NCBI GenBank assembly: GCA_019973155.2 | Contig: BPQB01000010.1 | Location: 496,001-560,000 of the forward strand | DNA from: Phanerochaete sordida | Lineage: Eukaryota > Basidiomycota > Agaricomycetes > Polyporales > Phanerochaetaceae | Direction of reading: 5' to 3' | Length of the DNA: 64,000 bases | Shown: piece after piece, positions 42,506 through 53,368 of the stretch | Layout of the letters: each line of letters opens with the position of its first letter | How positions within the stretch are numbered: position 1 is the stretch's first letter | Translations under genes and position numbers: made by a program | Notes under the pieces: model-generated | What the model was told of the DNA's origin: nothing | What the model saw: only the letters and a program-made list of their open reading frames with translations | Database searches by the model: none

Positions 42506-45414
42506 ATGTCTGCCGCTTGTGACATCGACGGCGTGTCCGGAAAGAGCTTCGATTACATCGTTGTCGGTACGCCCGTTCCTCCCTCTACCGGTGAACGTCC
42601 ACTGACTACTTTGCGTAGGTGGAGGGGTGCGTCCACCAGAGCGCAGCTTATACAATTCGTGATTCACCTTTTGCCATTGCCAGGCCAGTGGACTCAGCTT
42701 GGCCGCCCGATTGAGCGAAGACTCCTCCAATACCGTACTGGTGCTCGAGTCCGGGGCGGAGAACATCAACGACCCGGCAATTCGTGCGTTATCCGCTCGT
42801 ATGTCCCTCGGCTCTTCTGACGTTTCTTCTGCAGTGCGTTCCGCATCGTACGGTACTTTACACGGCAAGCCCGAGTATGACTGGGCCCACAAGACGGTAC
42901 GCGTACACGATACCTCGCCCGGGACACTTGGACTGAGCCCATGGCGCAGACTGAGCAGAAGCATCTCGACGGCCGGTCGGTAGCGTGGACTCGCGGCAAA
43001 GGCCTCGGAGGCTCGACAGCGATCAACTTCCTGGGCTGGACTAAGCCGCCTGCGCGCGACATCGACGGTGAGCATACCGTTTGGTCGCCGCTCGAGCTAC
43101 TTATCGATCTCCTGCAGAACTGGAGAAGCTCGGAAACCCAGGATGGAACTGGGAAGCGCACCAGACGCTGCTCAGCCGCGTTGAGAGGTATGAAGCACTG
43201 CAGCTGTGTGAGGCGGTCGCCTGGCAGGCGCATTTGACGATATCACCCAGGTGGCAACCTCCGTCTGAAGACTTGCGAAAGAAGATGGGGTTGGGCCTTG
43301 CCGACTATAAATTTGGGACGAGCGGTGCGTCACCCGCATCCTGCTCAGAGCTATGCTAAACACCTTCTAGGCACTCTGAGCATTGCTTTCCCGGAGCTAT
43401 TCCAGAACGACGAGGCCAAATGCGCAGAAGGTGTGGAGAAAGGCGGGCTGAAAAGGGCGCCTCGGCCGGTAAGTGTCTGTCTAGCCATACATAGCTCCTT
43501 TTTGACCGGTTGTTGCCAGTATGACGGCGACGTACGTAGCTCTTTCTGCATCTGCGGAATCTGTCCGACCAATTGCATGCTAGCCCAACGGATGGTTCTG
43601 GGAACCGACCACGTACGATCCGGAGACGCACTCCAGGTCGTACGCGACCACCGCCTTCTACCTCCCCAACAGGGACCGGCCCAACCTCTCTGTCCTCGCG
43701 CGCGCCCATGTCCACCGTGTCATCACGCAGGCTGCCCCAGATGGCAACCTCACCGCCGTCGGCGTCGAGTTCGGTCATGGCGACGCCGTTCATACCGTTC
43801 GTGCCGTGAAGGAGGTCGTCCTGAGTGCAGGGTTTGTTTAGCTTAACAGCTTCATGCCGGTGTCGTACTCAGATGGTACCTACAGTGCGCTGAAGTCTCC
43901 GCAAATCCTCGAGCTGTCCGGCATCGGGCGCAAAGACGTGCTCGAGCGGATCGGCGTCCCGCTCAAGCTGGAGCTCCCTGGCGTCGGCGAGAACATGCAG
44001 GACCACGCAGGTGTCGGCATTTCGTGGGGTACGTCCAGCGCATATTTCGGTGCTTCTTACGGCACTAATCGGACCCTCAGAACTGAAAGACGACTGCTCC
44101 TGGCAAACGCTCGACGTCCTGCACAACCCCGACGTGTTCGCCGAGAACCTCGAGCTCCTGTACGTCCCACACCGCACCCCGCACTCCCCAGCGCCACTGA
44201 CGCCCCGCCTCCAGCAAAGAAGGCAAGGGCCTCTTTACGATGGGCATCACGCTCCTCTCCTTCTTCCCGCTCTCCGCCATCTCGGCGCGCGCGCAGGACG
44301 TCTACGCGCGCGCCGCGGCAGAGCTCGCGGCCGCGGCAGAGCTCGCGGCCGCGGCAGAGCTCGCGGCCGCGGACCCCGCGACGCTGCCCGCGGGCTTCCG
44401 CGCGCAGGCGGAGCTCCTGCTCGCGCGCCTCGCCCCCGCCTCGGCGAGCCCGACGTGCGAGATGGTGCTCGTCCCGGGATTCTGGTCTGGGCCTCGTGAG
44501 TGTCGATTTGTGTGCTGGGTGGGCGTGGGCTGACGGGCGGTGGAGACCCGCCGCTGCCGGGGAAGCGCTACATCTCGCCGATGGCGATACTCAACTGTCC
44601 GTTCTCGCGCGGGACCGTCGTAAGCCGTCGCACCTCTTTCCAGCCTGCGAGCGTGCCGTTGATGTTCGCGCGTAGCACGTCACATCGAGCAACCCTGAGG
44701 ACGACCCCGCGTTCGACCCGCACTACCTGGAGCGCAACGTCGGTGAGCACCCCGGCTGAGCCCTCCGCACGCAGCGGCTGAGTGGCGGCGCAGACGCGGA
44801 GCAGCTGCTCGAGACGATCAAATGGGTGCGCGGGCTGGCGGACGTCGGGCCTATCAAGGACATGATCGGTACGGCATTCGCGCTGCTTTTCAGACGTGCT
44901 GGTGCTGACGGCCGCCCAGCGCGGGAGATAAACCCTGGTCCTGAGGTGCAGACAGACGAGCAGCTGCGCGGTACGTGCGCTTGCTGCAGAGGCCGACGAT
45001 TCGCTGATCCGTCTCTAGAATGGCTCAAAGCTAGCCTCTTCACTTTGCACCGTGGGTTATTCCTGTGTCGTACGTCCCAGCGTCCAGCTGATATGTCGCG
45101 TGCAGACACCTGTGGCACGCTCTCGATGCTACCAAAAGACCAGGACGGCGTCGTGGACCCCGACCTGAAGGTCTACGGCACCAACAACCTTCGCGTTGCT
45201 GACCTGTCGATCATTCCCATGCCTGTATGCACGCATACGCAGTGTGAGCATTCACATTTTTGGTCCTGGTGGCAGTGACGGCGCTGAGATATATCCTGCA
45301 TAGCCACCGCGTACTTTATTGGAGAGAAAGGCGAGTTGTTTACTTACGCGACCTTGATCATGTATGATGCTGACCGTCTTCCTAGCGGCCGACATCATCA
45401 GGAGCTCCTCGTAA
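42506..45414 (+). CDS. GMC oxidoreductase (aryl-alcohol oxidase / choline-dehydrogenase-like), 21 exons
   Basis: FAD-dependent alcohol oxidase or dehydrogenase. The 21-exon model gives 624 residues. Features: [19 protein letters not shown] (FAD), [19 protein letters not shown] (GMC signature 1), [20 protein letters not shown] (signature 2), and the C-terminal [10 protein letters not shown] plus [20 protein letters not shown], which hold the two active-site His positions. No signal peptide, so likely intracellular. Micro-exons of 8 nt (42619-42626) and 12 nt (43520-43531) occur. Intron 45331-45385 uses GC-AG. Intron 44739-44774 is only 36 nt and starts GTCGGT; the ordinary-looking GTGAG donor 4 bases later breaks the frame, so this splice decides whether the gene is intact. 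Three 18-bp repeats add an Ala/Glu-rich segment in the substrate domain. Confidence 0.87.
44312..44365 (+). repeat. in-frame 18-bp tandem repeat, three units, inside GMC gene
   Basis: Three perfect copies of GCCGCGGCAGAGCTCGCG (44312-44329, 44330-44347, 44348-44365) plus a partial fourth. They code AAAELA three times and lie in the substrate-binding domain, between [13 protein letters not shown] and [13 protein letters not shown]. Confidence 0.9.
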
Positions 45415-45925
45415 AGTCTTGCTCAAATCATGCAAGCCGTGTACGCATCGAAGGATATCATGATGGGTCCGCGATACGAGGATATATTATCGAAGAAAAG
45501 ATGTTTGAGCTAGGAAACATATGAAAGGAATTCATTCCAAGGAGCACGGATAGATGTGAATATATGAGCGTGGCGGGTGGCGGGAATCAAGATGAGGACG
45601 GGAAAACAGGAAGACGGAGGGTACAAGAGCGCATGAGGAAACCGGCAGGCCGTACATTTCGACCACAGACTGTCCGACGATCCTCCTCCCTCCTCTCCGA
45701 ATACGCACGCTGGACCGAGGCGGCCCAGCGGCTGGGGACGCGTGCCGCGTCGCGAGTTCGCGTGGCGCCGTCCCCGACGCGGGCGACATGTGCATGTCCA
45801 TCGCGGTGCGGGTGGTGTGTAAACCGGGTTACTGTGCGTGTGTTCTGCCTGTCGACTGGGTCAGCCTCGCGACAACCGTCGATGTGAGGTCACGCGTACC
45901 AAAAGACGAGTGTGGCAGGACGCGT
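45415..45925. other. convergent spacer between GMC and YGFGG gene 2
   Basis: Two facing 3' regions, no gene seen. Confidence 0.45.
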
Positions 45926-46291
45926 CTACTTGGAGCCGCGCGGCGTGGGCGCGACGGGGGCGCCGCCGAAGCCGTACATGGAGCTCAGCGCGCCGTACGC
46001 GGCCTCGAAGTCCTTCTGGCCCTTCGCGGGGGTGCTCGCGGGCTTCTGCGCGTCAACGTGCTTGGCCTTGGGTGCCTTCGCGGGCTTGGGCACGGCGGGC
46101 GTAGACGGTACGGTAGGGAGGACCGGCGCGGCGCCGCCGAAGCCGTACGCGCTCTGGAGCGTGCCGGACGCGGCGAGGAAGTCCTTCTGGGGGCGCGGCT
46201 GCGCGAGGAGCGCGGCGGTGGACGCGGCGGACGCGACCGAGGACAGCGTGGTGCTCGAGGCGGCGGCGGACTTGCGGGCGAAGAACGGCAT
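45926..46291 (-). CDS. small protein with twin YGFGG motifs, copy 2
   Basis: Intronless, 121 residues; paralogue of the gene at 31089-31442. It starts MPFFARKSAAASSTTLSS. The 18-residue motif occurs twice: K36-G53 (KDFLAASGTLQSAYGFGG) and K93-G110 (KDFEAAYGALSSMYGFGG), each followed by an Ala/Pro tail. The linker is Lys/Pro/Ala-rich (PAVPKPAKAPKAKHVDAQKP). The GC-rich antisense strand also shows open frames, but the MPFF start, motifs and TATA-like box support the minus strand. The protein ends APTPRGSK, like APTPSK in copy 1. Function unknown; no targeting signal. Confidence 0.85.
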   Translation of the reverse strand: MPFFARKSAAASSTTLSSVASAASTAALLAQPRPQKDFLAASGTLQSAYGFGGAAPVLPTVPSTPAVPKPAKAPKAKHVDAQKPASTPAKGQKDFEAAYGALSSMYGFGGAPVAPTPRGSK

Positions 46292-46398
46292 GGGTGCTGC
46301 GGTGAGTGTAGTCGCGGTGCTGCTTTGCGCGGGAATGGTGCTGGTGAGGCGGGTTTGTGTGGTAGTAGGTTGGGGCGGACCGGCAGAGCACTCACGCC

Positions 46399-46406
46399 CT
46401 TATGTA
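46399..46406 (-). promoter_or_regulatory. TATA-like box of YGFGG gene 2
   Basis: TACATAAG on the minus strand, 108-115 bp upstream of the start at 46291, the same spacing as in the paralogue. Confidence 0.45.
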
Positions 46407-46760
46407 CCCTGGGCCCGCTGCCCTGAAACAACGTGCCAAGGCATGCACGCACCCTGACCCTACGCCATCCCGATCGTCAGCGGCGGGGGCGCAGCTCGCG
46501 AACACGCTCTGACTCGAGGAGGCGCCGCCGGACGCCTGGGCTGCGCGTCAGGACTGCGAACTGCGGTGCCTTGGACTTTTGCGGGCCCGCAGCGCGCGCG
46601 CGCCAACGCCGCACGCGCGGCTGCGCCCCGCGGTGAGTCAGAGCGCGTCAGGCGCGAGTCCGACGTGCGGCCCACGCGCGGACAATACGCACAGGGCGGC
46701 GGGCGATCTGCGCCGCGGACAGCAACCATCGCGATGGCGCGATGCGCATCCGAGATTTGT

Positions 46761-46793
46761 GGTGGAGAGTTGGTGGAGAGTTGGTGTAGAGTT
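46761..46793. repeat. 11-bp tandem repeat, three units
   Basis: GGTGGAGAGTT twice, then GGTGTAGAGTT. Non-coding; significance unknown. Confidence 0.7.
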
Positions 46794-47974
46794 CGGGGCG
46801 GTGGCGGCTGGCGCCCGTGCGCTCCCCTGCGCGGAGGTGGCATACGTCCGCTTTGCGTGGTGCGCGACGTGAGGCAGGTGGTGTCTGTCTGGGAGCTTGC
46901 GCAGTCGGACGTGTGGGGGTCGGTGCTGGGGCGCGTCGAGCCGCAGCAGGCCCCCGCGCGTCGAGTCGCGATGTCGGCGTTCAGCCGGGACTGCGGAACC
47001 GCGAGTTCGACCGGGGGTTGTTTGGGAGGCCGGGGGTAGCGCGTGCCGCCGCAGAGCTTGTGGGCGTCGAGCCCTTGGTGCGTATGATGAGCTGCTGCGC
47101 CTTGTGTTGGAGCCACGGCCAGGGACAGTCGGGCCTCGACGGAAGGCTGCGTCGGCGCGCCTGCTATGGCGGCCGCAGCACATGCTGACTGCGGGGTCTG
47201 CATGCGAGTCTAACTGTGAACAAACGTTATGTATGAGCTGACAACAACGATAGGTATTGGTGAATATTCGCAGGTGTGCATTACGTGAATTCCGTACTGC
47301 TAGAAAGGCTGTAACGTGAGTAAGTAAAGCGGGTAAGCAAAGCAGAGAGGTCTAAGCGTGGGAACATTGATCTGCATACTAAAACCGCGCAGATTTTCTT
47401 CCTCCTCGACCCCATCCATCCTCGTCGGTTTCCTCCGTCCTCCAACTCGCCCTACGCCTCTCACTTGTATGCAAGCTGACAAGGTCAGTGTTTTGTTGAT
47501 GTCTTGCTCTCCTTGCCTTCCCTTTCGCTGTCGATGATTTACTTTTACAAACCTGATTTAATGAGTCCGACCTGCTCTAGACAAGCAGGACAGAAGACCC
47601 TTTTTTCGTTGCTGAGACTCCTCGAGGCTTCCACATGCTTTCAAATCTCGTGCTGACCACGCTGTTCTCTAGGTCGTGTTCTTTTGCCTGTCACACGTTC
47701 AAACATTTGGTGGTTTTGGAGGCAAACTTATGCATGTATTGTAATGTATGTATATCGCGAACTAATGCTAGTTGGTCCGAGCCAGTCCAAGGAGCATGGA
47801 ACGTTGTGTGTTGTACAGGAGCACGTCAGTGAATGATGGTGCAGAGCATGTGAGAGGAGCGAAGCGATGCGAGGGAGCTGAGAGGAGCGTATCCAAGAAG
47901 TCCGAAGTCCAAAAGCCCTAAGGGCCTACCGAGTGTCCAAGATTCGACAGACGTGAGTGGTCATCGAATGGTCG

Positions 47975-48547
47975 TTAGTTCGTAATGGTGAAGTCCGGGC
48001 TGGCGTTGCCAGAGTCGCCGAAGACTGTGGGAGGATGTGAGCTCCACGCTGGGAAAATTGGAGCAGAAGCGCACGCACCAACGATGGCGTAGTCGTCGCC
48101 GGCGGCCACATCCGGAACAGTGATCTCGTGCCTGCCGTCAAGAATGTTGAAGTTCTCGGCAAGGGGGTCGTCTGGTGGGCGCGCCGCGTTTCGCAATGAG
48201 CAAAACGTCGGCGACAAAAAAAATCGTTCGTCTACTCACCGAGGTCCTGGAGGATGCCACCCTTCGACAAGATGATCATGCCCTTGTTGTTCGTGATTTG
48301 TTTCGGCGGGTTGGAGACATCCCTGGGTGCAAGCATGAGCCCGGCTGAACTCGGCGGGCGCGACGGCCTCGGCAGGCTCGACGTACCAGGTGACATTGTG
48401 CTTCGAGCCGGCCTTCCACACAGTGCCCTCGCGCGGGTACGTCACCGGGGGCACGAAGACGTCGCGCTTGAGGACGGGTCCAGCAGACACGACTGCGAGG
48501 AGGGCGAGGAAGAGGAGGGCGAGGGTGTTCGTGTACGAGGTCGTCAT
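47975..48547 (-). CDS. short Kre9/Knh1-like (Ser-Thr-rich GPI family) secreted protein
   Basis: Four exons (introns 48323-48386, 48172-48239 and 48025-48078) give 128 residues. A signal peptide covers about residues 1-22 (MTTSYTNTLALLFLALLAVV), followed by GPVLKRDVFVPPVTYP with a KR site. The rest matches the Kre9/Knh1 N-terminal domain: GTVWKAGSKHNVTWDVSNPP, GMIILSK, DDPLAENFNILDGRHEITV, DDYAIVVFGDSGNASPDFTI. In yeast, Kre9/Knh1 function in cell-wall beta-1,6-glucan synthesis. This protein is just the domain, lacking the long Ser/Thr-rich tail and GPI signal, so it is probably freely secreted. A TATA box is at 48652-48659. Confidence 0.85.
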
Positions 48548-48651
48548 CGTCGTGCAAGCAAGTGTGGGCGAAGCGAAATGCGGAGGGAGGAGGCGAGAAG
48601 GAAGACGCGAAGAGGCGAAGTGTTGGGGATGGATGCAGAGCCGGCGCGGGC

Positions 48652-48659
48652 CTTATATA
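48652..48659 (-). promoter_or_regulatory. TATA box of Kre9-like gene
   Basis: TATATAAG on the minus strand, about 105-112 bp upstream of the start at 48547. Confidence 0.6.
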
Positions 48660-50694
48660 GGTGCTCCCGGCGGAGGGTTGGGCCACTAGCTCGCTTGCAC
48701 GGCGGGAGGGCCCGAGCCCCGGATCACTTTGTGGCGCCCCGAGTGTCACGTTTCCGCCCTTCCCTCTACGCCCACTGCGCCTCACCGCCTCCTCCGCACC
48801 CCCGCTGGCCTGTGGTGCGCACGGAATGTTCACCAGCACCGCCCGCGCTCCCTGCCCCGATACGCCGACGCGCCGAACTCCCACCGCGCCGCCGCACCCC
48901 GGGCGCGAGCCGAGCTCACTTCCTCACTTTCTGGACTTTCTCGACATTCTGACGACCTGGTCGTCTGCCGCGTAGCAAAGATGCTCTCTGCAGTCTGATG
49001 GTGCCTGCACCCACACCGCGCATCAGCAGCAGCCAGCGCGGGCGCCAGCGGAGCAGATGCCCGTTCGTCATCTCGGACGCGTCGGCGCGGCGTCTCCAGC
49101 TCCCGGAGCGAAATAGCTGTAATAATTGCAACACCCTGCTCCGTGTGGGCTGTGTCGCACCGTTCAGGCGGGGCCCGTATGAGCAAAATGCGGCAGGCAC
49201 GCCGGACGCGCGCGGCGGCCCTCCCGCAGCGGATGACGCGCACAGAAGCACGGGTGCCGCCGCGCACTCAGGAGGCGACGCAGAAGCACCCTCGTCTTCG
49301 CCGTGGCGCAGCCCCGCTGGGCAGGCTCCGCGCCGCGCGACGCCAATCGCGCCCTAGCGTGCGCCGCCGATCGGGGGCCCCGTCGCTGCCCCTGTCCGTG
49401 CTGTCTTGTATGGGCAGCGCCCTCGTGGCTGAGGGCGCGATCGGGCGGCGGGCGCCGAACGTGCGCGTCCTGCCTGTGCTCAGGGGCCTGCGGAGGCTTC
49501 TGTGCACCCGCGCGGCGAGTGCCCTCGAAGTTTGCGCGGCTGCGGGTCGGACCATCGCTTCTATCGCTGCTCTGTGCCGGGGTGGCCCCTGTGCGTATCG
49601 GTTTTCGTAATTCATCTGGTTTTGCCAGAGGGGAGCTGATGTGCGGTGTACAGGTTTGCGTGCGAAGTGTTCAGCGACTTGCTCGTCGGCAACCGTCAAC
49701 CTGGGGATAGAGTTTCATACTCGGTCATCACGTATTTTGTTCAGTTTGAAAGCATCTTGAGATGTTCGCCAAGCGTAGGTGCCAATTTGCCCTTCGTATT
49801 CTCTAGGGCATCTCGACATCTCGATATTTACGCGGACGTCAAAGTTCGCCTATCTCGTAGATGTGCAATGTGTGTTGCCGGTGCGCCTCCATTTGATGCC
49901 CCCTGACGAGAGCGATGATCACGTTACAGGAACAGTGTCTGTCGTCCTGCACATCACTGTATGTTCTGAAATGGCCACTGCAGCATTGCTCTGCGCGATG
50001 CGGACCACGAACGCCGGCGCGTTTCAGCGCTGCACGGCGAGCTTAGTACTCGCGTTCGCCGTAATGTCGGGGTAGGTGTACGGTATCAGCGTCGACTTCG
50101 GTGGTCTGCGCTGCGATGATCATCTCTTACGGCGCGGCTGGTCGTTCGCACAGACTTGGACTGCAAGAGTAAGTCGATGAGGCTGATCCTGCGCGCTTTG
50201 CCCGCTCTCGACAGTCCTAGCTGAGTGATATCACCGCGCGACGCCGTCCACATCATGAGCTCACCTCTCGCTCTATGCGGTGCCCGCGACACAAGTGCTC
50301 CATCCCCGCCGATTGATCGCTCCCCAAGCTGCCCTCAATCTGCCTAACGGTGCCGTACGACGAAGCCGTATGCAGTGACGGTGTCAGCTGGTGATGAGCG
50401 CGTGGTGGTGACCGACGTCGGTCAGGACATCCCGTTGCGCAAAGATGAAAAACTTGGCACATCGAGGTGCAGCTCTGATGTTGCCAGTGTCCTTTGCCGC
50501 TATGTGCCCAGGTCTGCCAGCGAGTTCCTGGGAGTTGCGAAACGCGTGTCACTGTGACTGCGGCGGGTTGAGAAGGCCCCAGGGTCAGCCTCTGAAGATT
50601 ATAGGAGTGATTTAGGTCACACTGTTGCATGTGTAGCTTATATCTGGCGTTGGCTGCTTATGCTGGCCTGCTTAGCGGTCAGCGTAGGGTTTTG

Positions 50695-50707
50695 TAGGGT
50701 TAGGGTT
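50695..50707. promoter_or_regulatory. telomere-repeat-like TAGGGTTAGGGTT
   Basis: Two TTAGGG-type units in non-coding DNA, in the opposite orientation to those at 1046 and 7733. Could be a telo-box-like promoter element or an interstitial telomere fragment. Confidence 0.4.
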
Positions 50708-51369
50708 GAGTTGCTCCCTGCCGGACGCCACAAAGCCGTCGTTAGGCGCCGTCGTCGGTTCGTTTCTATGCTCGCTCCCGCTCCCTCTCGCGAACGTGAC
50801 GTGTCGACCGGCTACTATTCGAGCTCTAGGCATGCAACCGTTATGCTATGCGTTGTGGAAGCTCCTACTCTCTGCGGCATTCGTCCAAATACTGGTGCAA
50901 GAGGTGCGGTCAGCATCAGCGTCACGGCGGGCTCAGCCAGCTCGCCGAGTTTTCTAGGATATCGATGCTCTGCCAGAGGCATCCTCATACTTTCTGCGTG
51001 AAGTCTCGAGGTGCTTATGTAGACACATGAGTCGACTCTGTCGAAGAAACGCGTCGCCTTCTGCCTTGACTGAATGCGGTCTCGTGGCAGTGACGTCAAC
51101 CTGTCAAGAGCTGCACTTCGCGCGACGACGGACGGCGACCGAATCGAAACCTTGTTTTCCTGCATATATGAAGGTCGCACCGAGGCCTCCTCCTCCCATC
51201 CCCTGACGACGAGCTGCTGCGAATTCCTGGCGCAGAACGACCCTTTAGTCCGCACTCCTCCTCCTCCCAACAACCAAGCTTTCGGAGGTGCGTCACTGTC
51301 CCTGTACCGCACAGAACGGCGGACAATGAACTCATATGACTTATGCCCCCACAATAGACCTTGCCCAGG

Positions 51370-53115
51370 ATGCCGCCCATCGACCGCCCGAGACACGACG
51401 AGTACGACATCGTCTACATTGGAGGGGGCACGGGAGGCATGGCTGGCTCGGTGAGTACAGCATCACGCGAGCTGTATCCGCCTTGTGTCTGATCGAAGTC
51501 TCTCAGCGGCGAGCAGCCTCGTATGGGAAGAAGGTCGCCCTCATCGAGGCGTCTCCCAAGCTCGGGGGAACTTGCGTCAACGTCGGTACGTGCATGCCGC
51601 ACCGAACTACTCGCCCTTGCTAATTCGGGCTATCATTCTTTGCAGGATGTGTCCCGAAGAAGGTAGGGCTCACGCTCGTTGTATCTTCACTTGTTGAACA
51701 GGAGCAGATTATGTGGCACGCTGCAGACATTTCCGACAAGATCCGCCATGCTAAAGGCTACCAATTCAGAGGCCCAGGCGTCGGAGAGCCGCAATTCGAT
51801 TGGAAGTCGTTCAAGCCCAAGCGCGACGAATACATCCGGTTCTTGAACGGCGTCTATGACAAAAACCTCGTCAACGACGGCGTGGACTACTTTCACGGCT
51901 CTGCCCATCTCAAGTCTCCCACTGAAATCGAGGTCACTACCGCGAACAGCGCCAAGTTCATTTTGAAGACGAGACTCATCTGCGTAGCCACTGGCGGGCG
52001 TCCGACCATCCCTTCCGACGACAAGATTCCTGGAGCATCGCTCGGCATCAACTCCGACGGATTCTTTGACCTGGAGGAACAGCCCAAGCGCGTCGCAGTC
52101 GTGGGCGCAGGTTACATCGCCGTCGAGCTCGCAGGCATCTTCAATACTCTCGGCACCGAGACACATCTCCTCATTCGCCAGGACAACTTCCTCCGCACCT
52201 TCGACCCAACCCTCTACGAGACTCTTGGTAAATGGGCCGAGCACACTGGCATCAAGGTCCACAAGCGCACCAACGTCACCAAAGTTGAAGGCGTCAAGGG
52301 CAAACCTCTGACTGTCCATACTGACAAGGGCGAGAAGATCGAAGTCGATGTGCTCCTGTGGGCTATCGGGCGCCACGCGAACACTGAAGGTCTTGGCCTC
52401 GAGAAGCTCGGCGTCGAGCTCAACAAGAAGGGCGAGATCGTCACGAACGAGTACCAGGAGTCCAACATCCCTGGAATCTTCTCCATCGGCGATGTTCAGG
52501 GCCGCGAACCGCTTACCCCTGTCGCTATCGCTGCTGGTAGGAGGATGGCTAACCGGCTGTTCGGACCTCCGAAGTACAAGGATGACAAGCTCGTCTACGA
52601 AGACATCCCCACTGTCGTGTTCGGGTATGTCACTAGTTCATCGCTCCAACATATTGGGCTCACGAAGCTATAGACATCCGCCCATCGGCTCCGTCGGCCT
52701 GACCGAGCCTCAGGCGAAGGAGAAGTACGGCGAAAACAACATCAAGATCTGTGCGTCACAGGCTCATCTCGTATTCACTTTAACTCACGCCCACACAGAC
52801 AAATCGTCCTTCCGCGCGCTCTACTTCTCCATGGTGCCCGAAGAGGAGAAGGAGCCCTCAGTCTACAAGGTCATCGTCGCAGGCCCCGAAGAGAAAGTAG
52901 TCGGCATCCACATCATCGGTCTTGGCAGCGACGAGGTCATCCAGGGCTTTGCCGTCGCGATGAGGATGGGCGCGACCAAGGAAGACCTTGACAGCTGTGT
53001 GGCTATTCACCCTACGTCGGGCGAAGGTGCGTACGACGGGGATCTATTTGCGAGTGCTCCCTTTGGCTGATTTTGGGTCATTGCGTCTTCTACAGAACTC
53101 GTCACACTGCGTTAA
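51370..53115 (+). CDS. GLR1: glutathione reductase
   Basis: NADPH-dependent reduction of glutathione disulfide; FAD homodimer in cytosol and often mitochondria. Seven exons (introns 51451-51506, 51586-51645, 51663-51707, 52625-52673, 52751-52798 and 53027-53095) encode 472 residues, the usual length. FAD motif DIVYIGGGTGGMAGS, redox-active pair GGTCVNVGCVPKK (the second Cys falls in a 17-nt exon), NADPH motif VAVVGAGYIAVELAG, second FAD motif IPGIFSIGDVQGREPLTPVA and the dimer-interface active-site HPTSGEELVTLR, which needs the 20-nt last exon. Without that splice the frame ends in an unrelated short tail. No presequence is visible before MPPIDRPRHDEYD, so the cytosolic form is encoded. Confidence 0.95.
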
Positions 53116-53368
53116 ATTATTCGGGACTCAGATAATCGTGAAGAAGAACGTGATAGTATCATAACGTCCCTTTGCATCTTTGCATCGTATTACGGCCATC
53201 CGAGGATAATGAATTCGTCTGAATGGCGGCCACATTGCATCGCTTTGAGACGGGGTGGCCTATACGAGCAGTTCCTTTGTCTCGTACACGCGTGCAGACG
53301 GTACTTAAGGTGAGCTGTCTCTCATTGCAACTCAACAACTTCGCTCTTCTTTCCAGACGTCCTACACC

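Larger units (their letters stand above)
46292..47974. other. intergenic region, GC-rich in its first half
   Basis: Bases 46450-47190 are very GC-rich and open in several frames on both strands, giving Arg/Ala/Pro-rich translations with no family features; I do not call a gene. It holds the TACATAAG box of YGFGG gene 2 (46399-46406) and a short 11-bp tandem repeat (46761-46793). The right half is AT-richer. Confidence 0.45.
48548..51369. other. intergenic region between Kre9-like gene and glutathione reductase
   Basis: At 2.8 kb this is the largest gap. GC-rich DNA from 48700 to 49600 is open in many frames without recognisable products. A telomere-like TAGGGTTAGGGTT lies at 50695-50707, 663 bp upstream of the reductase start. 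No RNA gene or transposon signature found. Confidence 0.45.

Noticed and set aside
46460..47203. Long open frames on both strands of a GC-rich block
   Set aside because: High GC removes stop codons in several frames at once. Translations are Arg/Ala/Pro mixtures with no motif, and no splice or promoter signals support a gene.
48830..49710. Several 130-150-codon open frames
   Set aside because: Same GC effect, mutually overlapping, no recognisable product.
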